64,000 bases of DNA. Source: Sphaerosporella brunnea (lineage: Eukaryota; Ascomycota; Pezizomycetes; Pezizales; Pyronemataceae). Positions 22,865-32,826 of the stretch are shown here, one piece after another; positions within the stretch are counted from its first letter, which is position 1; each line of letters begins with the position of its first letter. Location of the stretch: NCBI GenBank assembly GCA_008704415.1, contig VXIS01000029.1, positions 62,001 through 126,000 on the forward strand, given 5' to 3'. The notes beneath the pieces were generated by a model. The model saw only the letters and a list, made by a program, of their open reading frames with translations, did no database searches and had not been told where the DNA came from. The translations under genes and the position numbers were made by a program.

Positions 22865-24561
22865 ATGTTATCAACAAAGCGGCTAACGCCGATACTGCTC
22901 GCTGTTTTCTTGCTGTTAGCTACCATCTTTTTCCTCAACACTCCTTCACACCCTTCAATACCACTCGGAAGCAAAGACGCAGCAGTCGAAGCTCCGCACA
23001 ATGGGAATGGCCAAAAGCCCGGAAACGTTCCGGCCACGGTAGAAGTCAAGCCGGCACTAGGTGTCGCCCCACCATCTGGGGATTCCAAGTCCGAGGCTGC
23101 CGGCACGAAGCCATCTGCTCCAGCAGTGAAAGATAAAAAGCCCGCCGTGTCTAAAGGCCCCGTTACATACGACAAGACTACCCCGCCTACCGTCGGATGC
23201 GAAGACATAGTTCACGATCTCCAGCGAAGAATCATCGAAGCCTACCAGACGCAGCTCAAAGGAATCCGCTATGCCAACATCTTTGGATACCTTGGTAAGT
23301 TGCCGTGCTGGCCGGATCGTTAGCGTCCCGTCCGAGATTGACTCACTGGTGCCGTTTGCAGAAACCGAAAATAAGGGCGATGCTGCCATTTGGAGTGCCC
23401 AACAAATTCTGCTGAGCATGATGGGCATCAACTTCATGGAGGCTTGTCGGTACGTTCGTGCAAAGCTTCCTTCTTTCTTTTTCACGCGACCGCTTCCGTG
23501 AGGTTCGCTCAGATCGCCCGGGGCCAGTCAAACCTGGCTGACATGCAGGAACCCAGGTTCACTGACAAAGAGTGCGACCTCGCTAAATATCGCGGTGCTC
23601 TTGAGGCACACAAGGGGCATTCGGCCATTCTGATTGCGGGAGGAGGAAATTTCAATGACTTTTACTGGGAAGACCAGCCATCGCGGATGAAGATGGTGGA
23701 GACCTTTCCCGACTTCCCTATCCGCTCTTTCCCGCAGTCGGTTTACATGACCCACGAGGATCGTATCGAGGCGACAAAAAAAGCATTCGGCTCCCACAGC
23801 GACCTGCAGCTGGCGGCCAGAGATCAGCCTTCGTTCGATTGGCTGGAGAATACCTTTGGTCCAAACGCGCAGGGTGTGCAGCCGAATAAGGTGCGAAGAA
23901 TCCTAACTCCAGATATTGCTTTCATGTGGGGGAGTCGACCGGATTTCCGGATCAACACTAACAAAACGTGAGTTGTTCTTACCTGGCAAGGTGGGATGGC
24001 TATCAGCCGCAGCTGGAGCAAATCCCTGGCTCGGACGTTTGCGGCTAACGCTGATGCAGGCACAATATCCTGATCCTTGCTCGTGATGACTGGGAGGTAT
24101 CTTCCGGCGATTCCAGCGCCATTCCTATGGGACCCGGAGAGTTCGATCTCGGTGGTTTGGTTGGCAAGGTGACCTACAACAAAGTCGACTGGAAGTTCAC
24201 CAACACGCCCGACATCAATCCTACCGTCATCACCAACGCCGACGGCACGACGACCACGGTTGGCGAGAAGGAAGAGGGAAAGAACCAACGCGCGTGGGCA
24301 AAGGCCATTGCCGGCTTTGAAATGCTGGGTAGCGCCGATTTTATAATCACGGACCGTCTGCACGGACATATCATGTCCACTCTTATTGGCACGCCTCATG
24401 TGTTGATGGATTCGAAGCTAAAGAAAAACTTGAATTTTCACGACACCTGGACCAAGGATTGTGGTTGCACAAGGGTCGCAGACAACATCGAAGAGGCGAA
24501 GAACTTTGCACGAATGTTTTTCGAGAACAAGAAAAAGGAGGCGGCCAAGGGTCACGCTTAG
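22865..24561 (+). CDS. Polysaccharide pyruvyl transferase-family protein, type II membrane
   Basis: Four exons, 22865-23294, 23362-23449, 23557-23967 and 24060-24561, give 476 aa; the introns are 67, 107 and 92 nt. Residues 7-25 are one hydrophobic helix behind a short basic tip, a type II anchor typical of Golgi glycosyl-transfer enzymes. A Pro/Lys-rich stem follows up to about residue 110. The catalytic part shows NIFGYLETENKGDAAIW, SAILIAGGGNFNDFYWEDQP, FPIRSFPQS and the C-terminal ADFIITDRLHGHIMSTLIGT. This is the family's pattern: the GGGNF and DRLHGHI blocks are signature regions of PF04230. Relatives such as fission-yeast Pvg1 put pyruvate ketals on galactose of surface glycans, from phosphoenolpyruvate. 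The acceptor sugar here is unknown. The second intron's acceptor was chosen because it yields EACRFTDKECD. Confidence 0.85.
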
Positions 24562-26803
24562 GAGGCTGGTGAGTGGGACGTGGTTTTTTCTTTTTTTTTT
24601 GGATTTGTAAGCGACGAGGCGTTATGCTTTTTTTTGTCTTTTTTGGGTTACACTTCTTGTCCAAAAATTTCACCTGATGCTAGGAAGTATACGATGCGGC
24701 TCTGCTGCTGCCAAAACGCGTGGGCTCGCCACTATTAATAGCGGGTGTCAATAACCTCCGTTCGCTCCGTCCGTGATCCCGACCGTTGCTCCACTCTGTT
24801 GGTGGAAGTCCATAATATCGTCACCTCCGGTATAAACTGCTGACGCCAAAACAACACTACTCAACAAACTCTCTACAAGCTCCGAAAAAAGCCCATCTAC
24901 CGCCGCCGAGTCCCAAGTCGCCGAGTACCCGGAAACCACGAGACGCATCTGCTAGGGTCACCAATCGTGCGGACAGATTATTTAGGGCTTGCTTTCGGTA
25001 GATGGACGGGGCATTTTTTTGTTCAAGGTAGTAAATCGGTAGCGGTGGTGACAGGCTGTAGAGGACTCGGAGGCGGCAGCGCCAGCTAGCAGCCGGACCG
25101 TGACCGGAGGAGGCAACAGGTGGTGGGGCTGGCAGCTGAAGAGGAGATACATAGTCTGAGCTTGCAGAGGTTAGGGAGGGCAGCGGTGACAGCCAGCGAG
25201 CGACTTTAATAGGCAGTAGAAGAGGCGAAGGCGACAAGGCAGCACAATGGGCGGCGGCGACAGGCAGTGGTTGCAACGGGCCGAGGGGTCGATAATTAGG
25301 TGCGTTTCTGTACGTGACAAGTTTATAGTGAGATAGAGCTCGGCGCCCAAAGAAAAAGTGTGCCTTTTTAATCAGGAAGCACTGCGCAAACCCAACGATA
25401 GCACGTAGCCGGCCGTCGATCCGTCGCCAAAGCCATATCTGGGAACTGGCAAACAATGCGCTTAATTTATGGGAAGAAATGACACCCTTTGCACCAGGGC
25501 TTGGGCTCAAGCTTCTTCACACACTCTCTCTCTGGTTCTGTACCCCCCAGAAGGGTCCTTTTCTACGGAACTTGATCCGTGGCTAAAAGCGGAATCGCCT
25601 GTTGAAGGAGAACAGTTGCTAGAAAATTGAGGAATTGATGGAACCCGAAGATGGGTTTGTGGGGGTGGCCTTGGGTTCGGTGTAAAGAACCTGCCGGAGC
25701 GCTGGGTGGAGCGGGGGGGAAAAAAGTGTGGATCACGAACCATCACTCGTTCCAGGCGCAACCCCAAATATTTCAGTATAGTTTTGTATTGTTCTCGGAA
25801 AGGTATTGAAATGTATGGTAAAATATTGCGACTGATAATGGTATATCATACTTGTCAACCCCTGACTACTATCGCAGGTTATTCATTTTTTTTAAAAAAA
25901 AAATTTTTTGTTTTAATCATACTGTTCCGCTCAGAGTGGGTAGTATGTAATGCGTAATCAGCTCTGTACGTTACTCAGAATTTTCAGACCTAAATGTAAT
26001 GGTCATTTCAGAAAACAAAAAAAAAAAAAAAAGCGCGGTCCGGATGCACAGAGCTCCCTCTGTTGCACTTGCCTCCCAAACCTTCCCCAGCCCGTTCCGT
26101 CTCTTGTCGGGCCTTTGTCAGGTGAGAGGTTGGTTGTGTTTGGTGGCCATTGGGAGATCTCCATCTTTTGGGGGATTCGCACTCGGGTTGGTTGAACTCT
26201 CCCCACTGAGGGCTTGTTGGGGAACGTGCCCATGTCACGCGGTTTGTCGGCTTTCGTGTTGAAGTTTTGAGGAGGAACACACGATCTGGTGCCATCAGAG
26301 CTTGCTAATGGCGTGGTGTTGGACCGATGATACTCAGTCGATACGCCGGTGTGCGGCGGGTAAGTTTCCCGGGGGCTGGGAAACTTTGGGGGACTTGCGG
26401 CGGGGATACTTTCATTGTTACCGGCTCTATATGGGGAGGATCTAGGGGGTGGCGAAGTGCTTCACAACAAGTCACTCGTCGTTGAACTTAAACATTTTTA
26501 CACACAAATTGCTAGGCTTCGAAGCCGTGCTGATCATTAAGCCGGTGTAAGGCAGCCCGCCCAGTCTAGGCGCCTTCTCTTCCTGAGCTGGCAGCGCTGA
26601 GTTCTCTCATGCCACTCTCGCGTAGTGGCAAAGGCACTTGGCCACCTGGCGAAGTCACTGCGCCGCAGAGGCAAAGCCCCTAAGCCACGTCACTTACTGG
26701 CGGCATGACGAAACTCGGTTTTTGGGTTCAACCAGATACTTCACCCTGCTCCACCCGTCCAGGTTCATCTCCAAATCCTATGTCGACTTCGTGCATCACA
26801 AGG
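24562..26803. other. Gene-poor stretch
   Basis: No gene supported. 24857-25510 is open on the minus strand but has unlikely composition. 25000-25065 resembles 19690-19760. A T-run plus TGTTTTAATCAT at 25903-25920 looks like a very short LINE 3' tail. Confidence 0.35.
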
Positions 26804-27115
26804 ATGTCGAAAGATATGTCTGACGAGATGGCCCGGACACAGGACGGGCTCCAGGAAGCCGTGCAGCCGATTGTTGATCGCGTCACCCAGTTGTCAGCGG
26901 ATGAATCCAAAACGGCTGCGGCCGTAGAAGGGGTTTCGAACGATGTTGCCAAGATCAAACTGTGGATTTCAACCGTCGACGAGAGAGAGATCCGGCATGC
27001 GCGTTGAAGGAGGATGCAGACAATACGCCGAGAAGCGACTGGATCAAACGCCGATCCGTAGTCGACCTTGTCGATTTAATCACCACACTTACGGGTCGGC
27101 TGTGTTGCTCATGAG
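26804..27115 (+). pseudogene. Decayed small coiled-coil coding segment
   Basis: From ATG 26804 a frame encodes a helical stretch (GLQEAVQPIVDRVTQLSADE and onward) until a GAGAGAGAGA run at about 26981. There the plausible reading moves to the next frame and continues (SDWIKRRSVVDLVDLITTLT) to a TGA near 27115. A one-step slip in the GA run would explain the break. No family recognised; it could be a host relic or part of an old element. Confidence 0.3.
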
Positions 27116-27242
27116 TGATCGTCAGTGAAGCCTCAATGAAAAGAAGGGCAAGCTCTCAAGACTCTCAGGCTTCGGAGGTGCCAGCTGTGGCAGGAACCTC
27201 GAGCCCGTCTGAAATCGCCATTTGGCCGTCTACTTTTTGTTG

Positions 27243-27352
27243 CATTTGCAGCCGGCCCGACAGCCAGCCCGTCAAAATGCAGCCCAAACAGCCAGCCGCG
27301 CGTTTGATCAGCCCGACGCAGCTAGCCGGGCCGGCTGGCTATTGACAGCACT
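27243..27352. repeat. Solo right end of a hAT-type MITE
   Basis: CAGCCC/GGCTG-rich sequence ends in GGCTGGCTATTGACAGCACTG, which matches the hAT MITE ends in this window. The left end was not found. Confidence 0.5.
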
Positions 27353-27941
27353 GACCACAACTACTTTGTCACCACGGAGGCATCAGTGATGGCTCTCAGA
27401 TGGTGATTACGAAACTTTGGGCTTGGACGAAGAGGTGCCGCCCTGGAGTTTGACTGCATCGGAAGCATCGTGGTGCGAGTGGAAGGTTTCTGTGCCCAAG
27501 GCAACCTTGATGGTGCCCCAAATTCTACCGCACCAAACACGGTAATTGAGATTGAGGGAGGTGAAATTAAGTCATCAGCAACAGGTATGTCACTGATCGT
27601 TGAAACGATGCGGTCTAATCGGAACTGGGTTACATAGAATTTCCCCATGGCGAACAGCCAACTGTACAGAAGGTTCAAACTCTTCGCTCGCACACTCCCC
27701 ATCGTCTTTGCAGCACCCACGGCCTTGATTGAGGCAACCGGTTACGCCTTCGCACCCCGACTGAAGACGTTGGGTAACTGGTTCCCAGCTCTGAAGCAGA
27801 AACCGCCGCAGAAGGATGCAAATTTGGACTATAGCCTGCAGGAGGTGATCTTTGACCACTTTTAAGTCATCGATAAACACTTGCTTGCTATGTATACGCG
27901 CTTGTATGCCAGTCAGTACTCCCACGTGACGACGTGTCCCA
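27353..27941. other. Unassigned DNA
   Basis: Open frames exist on the minus strand between 27361 and 28012 but overlap the 3' part of the next gene and show no domain. Confidence 0.3.
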
Positions 27942-28934
27942 TCACACATCCTTCGAATCAATCCCGTCGTTCCCCCGCCTGTGGTTGGGCGAGTCAAGCC
28001 CACAACCACCACTATCCCCTACTGATGGCCGGCCAGTCTCCCCATACACCACGATCTGATCCAGCATTTCCTGCTGGCGAGCATCACTCAGGTGGCCCAT
28101 TTCGTCCGCATCAGCCGACTCAGAGCGGTCCGGATAGCCTGCATCGATACCATGCGCAGAGGAACTAGCCCCGAGTCCTTCTGTCGGCATCTTCCCCTTG
28201 CCCTTATCCGCCGCCGCCGACGCCGACCTATTCTCATCAGCCCCGCCTTCCCAGGCATGGAATATCACTCACTTCTTCCACCACTTCCACGGCCGCGGCT
28301 TCCCTGCCTTTCTATTCCCCTTCCCCTCCTTCGCCTCCGCCTGCGGGATCGCGGTAGAGGCTTTGGGCCGGCTACGATATGCGCCTGCCGTGGGCCCGGC
28401 CGGGAAGTAGGACGCTGCTTCCAGCGGGATTATACTCGCGGGCGTCGTGGTCCAGGATGTGGAGAGTGCAGATAGCGCTTGCGAGAGCTGCGCGGCAGGC
28501 ATGGTGTAGGTTGGCCCGCCGCCGAGGGGGGCGGGGCCAGGGGTGCTTGTGGGGAGGGGGCGGGTACAGACGGGATGAGACTTGGTCGTCATGTCGGTTA
28601 TTCCCGAGTCGCCCGAGTTGCGGGACTGCCGGCGCAGGTGGTGCCTGGTTCCATGGGAGTGCGGGCGCAGGGGGAGCATGGTTTCTGTTCGGTCGGTCGC
28701 TTTGTTGGGCTTGCTGTTGTTGTTGTTGTTGGCCCTTTGTAGAGTTATCGGTGGGTTAGGGGACGTGTTGCAATTGGCGGGAGCGCTGGGTGTTGATGAT
28801 GATGGGGACTTGGGGAGTGCATATGGTGGTGGTGGTGCTGGTGGTGGTGATGGAATGATGATAGCTGGAGGATGGCTGGTGACGCCGCTTTTTATTTGTG
28901 GGTTTGCTATATGCTTTTCGGTGCGCCAACGCAT
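27942..28934 (-). CDS. Hypothetical protein, Pro/Ser-rich, one intron
   Basis: Two exons, 28934-28273 and 28227-27942, joined over a 45-nt intron (GTGAGT...GAATAG), give 315 aa. Starting at the internal ATG 28679 instead would give 230 aa. The N-terminal part is Pro- and Asn-rich and looks like a translated leader, so the shorter form may be the real one. Visible features are LSQALSALSTSW, a basic end of exon 1 (RKAGKPRPWKWWKK) and an Ala/Lys/Ser-rich second exon with an acidic patch. No signal peptide, membrane helix or known domain. The clean splice junction and the continuing frame are the main support. Confidence 0.42.
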
Positions 28935-29526
28935 GCTGGGTCCAGCCCTCCCCCCCCTTTAGCTGAAGCTGATTGTGGTGGGTTTTAAAGTTGGCTTTGA
29001 AGAGAGGGTTTGCAATTGCGGTATGTTGGCTTTGGCTTCAGCGATGGTGGAAGTGTAACTTTCGGATCCCCTGGGGGCTGACGAGGAGGTGTGCGTGGGC
29101 GCTGGTCGGTCAGTTTGGCACTTGGGATCAGCATCGTGATGTTGATGCTGATCACAGTGAAGCACTCGGTGTACTGCGCCCCTCCACACAGCAGGTTTTT
29201 GCGGAGCGGAGCGCCCAGGTGGTCGCCGAACACACACACACTCCGTTTGCACGTACAAACGTTATGCCGAGAGCTTTGCTGGTGAACTCAGAGCCTGAAG
29301 AAGCAAGCTCCCGGGGGCCGGCTCCGATCTCTCGCCACACACAACGGGAAATTGCACATGCACCGCGAGCAACTTAGATAGCAAGAAGTATGTACGTGTA
29401 TCTGTGCGCACAAGTAGGTGTTTCAATTTTTCCACATATGATTGGCGTGCACAACAACGCAAATCACCGCTACAGCATCGATATCAAAGCAAACACAGCC
29501 CCCACCACCCCCCCTTCCCCCCCTCC
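28935..29526. other. Intergenic, no gene seen
   Basis: Likely holds the upstream region of the hypothetical gene to the left and the 3' UTR of the coiled-coil gene to the right. It contains the palindromic stretch GATCAGCATC...GATGCTGATC around 29127-29153. Confidence 0.3.
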
Positions 29527-29943
29527 TCAACTCCCACCCCATCCGCACTCCCATCCCGCCACCTTCTCCAACTCCGCCCTAGCTTCGGCCAGCTCATACT
29601 CGGCCACGAGCTTTTCGGCCGCCAGCCGGCTCACCTCCGCCTCCAGTGCCTCCAGCTGTTTTTTCAGCTTCTCGTTCTCGTCTTCGCATTTCTTTAGCGA
29701 CTGTAACAACTGCTGCTGCTGCTCTGGCTTTTCGTCGTGGCCGTGGTCGTCGTGGTCGTCGTCGTCGTTGTAGTGACGGTTGTGGTGGTGGTGATGATGA
29801 TGACGGTGAAACGGAGCAGCCGCAAAGTCGCAGTCGTCCACGTACCCTGCCGCTGGCGTGTAGAAACGTGCGGCGCGGTAGAGCGATGCTGGCGGGTGGT
29901 GGACGCGGAGGATGTTGCTGCTGCTTTCGCGGTAGTGCGGCAT
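29527..29943 (-). CDS. Small histidine-rich coiled-coil protein, 138 aa
   Basis: Intronless. The N-terminal third has no known motif. It is followed by a His/Asp-rich block (HRHHHHHHH, then DDDDHDDHGHDEKPE at about residues 46-72), then a Gln run and a strong heptad region from about residue 78 to 128 (EDENEKLKKQLEALEAEVSR). The His/Asp block could bind metal ions, or may be only a translated trinucleotide expansion. The gene is divergent to a similar-sized coiled-coil gene 373 bp away. No database family recalled. Confidence 0.6.
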   Translation of the reverse strand: MPHYRESSSNILRVHHPPASLYRAARFYTPAAGYVDDCDFAAAPFHRHHHHHHHNRHYNDDDDHDDHGHDEKPEQQQQLLQSLKKCEDENEKLKKQLEALEAEVSRLAAEKLVAEYELAEARAELEKVAGWECGWGGS

Positions 29944-30039
29944 GGCTATAGCTTGGAGGGGGGTGAGAACACAAACTTGAGGTGGATGGGGACCGGGGCG
30001 GTCTTATAGAGGGAGAGTGGTGAGGCGGGTGGTTGCATA

Positions 30040-30071
<32 letters not shown>

Positions 30072-30316
30072 ATGACGATGATGATGTGTAAAACCGGCCG
30101 GCGTTTGCACGGGGGCTTGCGGTCCGCGCGCAGCTCAGCTGGACGTGGCAGCTGGCATCAAAACACATGATCATGAGAGGGAAGCATAAAAGCCCCCCTC
30201 CCTTCCTTGCTCCATCATCGACATCCTTCCCTTCCCTTCCCTTCCTTTCCCTCCCACACATCTAGTATACGTAGACGCACTTCCTCGCCCATATTACACC
30301 GAACACGCAAACAACA
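29944..30316. promoter_or_regulatory. Divergent promoter of two small coiled-coil genes
   Basis: 373 bp separate the two start codons. A pyrimidine-rich tract (30195-30250, CCCTTCC-type repeats) precedes the plus-strand gene, as is common for fungal core promoters without a strong TATA box. Confidence 0.4.
30041..30070. repeat. (GCT)10 microsatellite in a divergent promoter
   Basis: Ten GCT units followed by GATGACGATGATGATG lie between the two divergent small coiled-coil genes. Confidence 0.9.
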
Positions 30317-30718
30317 ATGGACACCTACGGCTTCAGGTTCGTATATCCGCGCCCAGATTCGCGCCCAGACCCGCAATCCATCGGCCTAACCCCCGCCGAC
30401 ATCGCCGAAGACCACTTCACGCGCGAGTCACTCCTGGAGGAGGGGCAGGCGGTGCGGAAGCAGCTGGAGCAGAAGATCAGCGGACAGGAGGAGAAGCTCA
30501 AGTCCAAGGATGCCATTATCCAGAGGTTGCAGAAGGACATCGAGCGCTTGCAGGCGCAGCTCAACATGCCTTGGCCATATGGGTGGGGTGTTAATGGCAT
30601 GCCGCGTCCGCCGCCGCCGCCGCCACCGCCGCCCAATAATAGGAGAGGAGGAGGGCCGTTTGGGAGGCAGTGGACTGCACCGGGGTCAGGTTATTTTGGG
30701 TACGGCAGACATGACTGA
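30317..30718 (+). CDS. Small coiled-coil protein with polyproline stretch, 133 aa
   Basis: Intronless. Residues 1-30 are a Pro/Asp-rich head (MDTYGFRFVYPRPDS). Residues 35-85 form a heptad-rich helix (QLEQKISGQEEKLKSKDAII and so on). A Gly/Trp-containing patch and nine consecutive prolines follow, and the C-terminus is Gly/Arg/Tyr-rich. No signal peptide or membrane helix. Codon-level evidence is good: a Kozak-like ACAATGG, sensible composition and a distinct stop. Function unknown. The coiled coil could pair with the one encoded divergently, but nothing in the sequence proves this. Confidence 0.62.
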   Translation: MDTYGFRFVYPRPDSRPDPQSIGLTPADIAEDHFTRESLLEEGQAVRKQLEQKISGQEEKLKSKDAIIQRLQKDIERLQAQLNMPWPYGWGVNGMPRPPPPPPPPPNNRRGGGPFGRQWTAPGSGYFGYGRHD

Positions 30719-32826
30719 CTTGGAGGTTTTTTTGTTGATGCGAGCGGTTTGCTTTGGTTGTGGCTTTATCCGCGGTTCTCGGTTGCTGCTGTCCCCTCCT
30801 GGTTCTGTTTCCTTTCCTTTTGATTGCTCGTTTGTGGGATTTGGAGCTTCTTTTTCTTTGGATGGCAGATTTTGCGAGTGCGTTTGTGTGATTCGTCCTG
30901 TGCTATGTTTTTTTGTTGGTTCATGCTGCTGCTACAACCTACTGCTCGAATTATCGTTTAGTCTCTGTGGTCGAGTGAGACTGTTCTGTCGATGGTCGCT
31001 TTTGAAAAGATAAACGAACCGTGGAAAGCACACAAAGAGCTACAGGTGACGGCAATGAATATCAAGATCGTGGGCGGTGGGAGGCAAAGCTTGGAAAGCC
31101 ATGAGGTCTTAAACCGTTCGTCAGCACCGGCTGATCTTAAGACTGGTAGCAAACAGGCCATAGGCCTGGTGACCACTTGTACCAACCATAACGCAACATC
31201 ACGATCGTAGGTGCCCGTTACCAACTCCAAGATCGTCACGAGCAAAAGTTTGTTCGGCGCTTGCAGACTGTGCGTCTCTACCCGGCAAGGCCCATGGAAA
31301 GACATTCCTTGGCGGATCTGGTCGCCATATCGATAGGGGGTGCATAGTTTTGCACTTCGTCGTGCTGCGGCTGCGGGCTGTTGTTTCATCGGCGCATCTG
31401 TGCCATGGCGCAAGGGGATCTGGTGGTGGCTACATTGTACTTTCGACTCGACAGTATGAAAGGGGTGGAAGATAAACGCATATCAAACTAGTTCTCCCGG
31501 ACACTTGGGTTTAAGCTTCCTCATCTAATCTCCGTGGGGTGCATGGTGTCCTGACCAGCGAGATTACTCCAGAGTAGAGAGATGTGGTAAGTTGATGGGT
31601 TGAGGGCGGCTTCCGGCGGTTGCGTGCGTGACAAGGAAGCAGATCGATCCATGGGTGCCTGCAGGTGGAAAGCTTAATGCTGAGTGTTTTGTTTTGTTTA
31701 TGTAGCCTTTTTTTTTGCATTTGCCCCCCGGGGAGGAGGGAGTTAACCAGTACAGAGCGAGTGCTTCATTCGGCTATATAGGTCATGATGCAAACCAACG
31801 AAAGGAGCGCTGTGGCGGTGGCGGTGGTGGTTGTGGTTGTGGCGCTTGGAGCCTTGGACGTTTCAGGTAGATGGATCTTCGGGTCTGTGTACCGTACGGA
31901 AATTTAGATCCTTGCGGCTGGAGCGAGCGAATGCGGATGCAGCAGCAGCAGCGGCATGTGGAGTAGTGGCACGTAAGTACACATGTATTTACTGCTGTTG
32001 CGGCAGGTGTCGAGTGACCGCCGGGCACGGAGTCCAGTCAACATGGAGCGGTGCCCGGCGGTACAACTGACATAGGGAAACGATAGCTGCGAACGTCTGA
32101 TCTTGTGAACTCCGTGACTAGCACTCACGCGGTCAGCAATTCGACATCTACATTTCAAGATGGATTCAGGATTCCATAGACCCTGTGATACGTACTTTTA
32201 CAAAATTGCCAGCAGCTGCCAGTATCCGCTCGTGTTGATATCCGGGACCGCGCTGTCTCCCGCACGATCCCATTTTCTAGCCGCTGTCGAGAACGCAAAA
32301 ACGCAGGAGAAAGGAACTCGACAAACCCCATAGCGCTTTTGCTTCAAGAGTCGAATGGGTTTGTTTTGCCGGTGCTTCTTGCAGGAGAGTGAAGAGAGGC
32401 GTCTAGAGATCTAGGTAGAGGCTGCATACTCCTACCAAGGTTCCAACACCTAAACCCCGACATGTACAACCCCTTCAAAACTTCGGGTTCCCGCTTCTCT
32501 TATTTCTCCTCGTCCTATCTTTACCCTCTCACGACAGCTCCCCACCTCTTCTTTCTTCTTTTCTCCTCCACATTTTCGCTCCATATATTTTCGGTACCCT
32601 TTCAGCGGTACCCTTTCACTCCTTCAAAGGGCGCCAGGTCGTCCATTCGGTCTTTACAAGTTCCACGCTTTGATTCTATCTTCAAAACCACAACTTCATA
32701 CTTAAGTTCCTAGCTGCTCTCTTGCACCAATCCCGAGCCACACCTCCAGTTGTTCCTTCGCAACAGCGCGAAACCAGCGGAATCCTTCCAAGGCACTTTC
32801 AGATCCATCCAATCCACATCCTTAAC
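30719..32826. other. Long intergenic region
   Basis: No supported gene. Short CAG/GCA and GGTGGT trinucleotide runs appear near 31810-31960. The last 350 bp, pyrimidine-rich, probably form the promoter and leader of the DUF1996/WSC gene; a duplicated GGTACCCTTTC lies at 32591-32614. Confidence 0.4.

Noticed and set aside
24857..25510. 217-codon minus-strand open frame
   Set aside because: Ala/Leu/Pro-rich throughout with no domain; it overlaps the patch that resembles 19690-19760, so repeat-derived DNA is more likely.
29737..29810. GTCGTC/GTGGTG run as a separate minisatellite
   Set aside because: It is in frame within the small coiled-coil gene and encodes the His/Asp block.
30041..30070. 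GCT repeat as a CRISPR-like or regulatory array
   Set aside because: A plain trinucleotide microsatellite without spacers; this is also a fungal nuclear genome.
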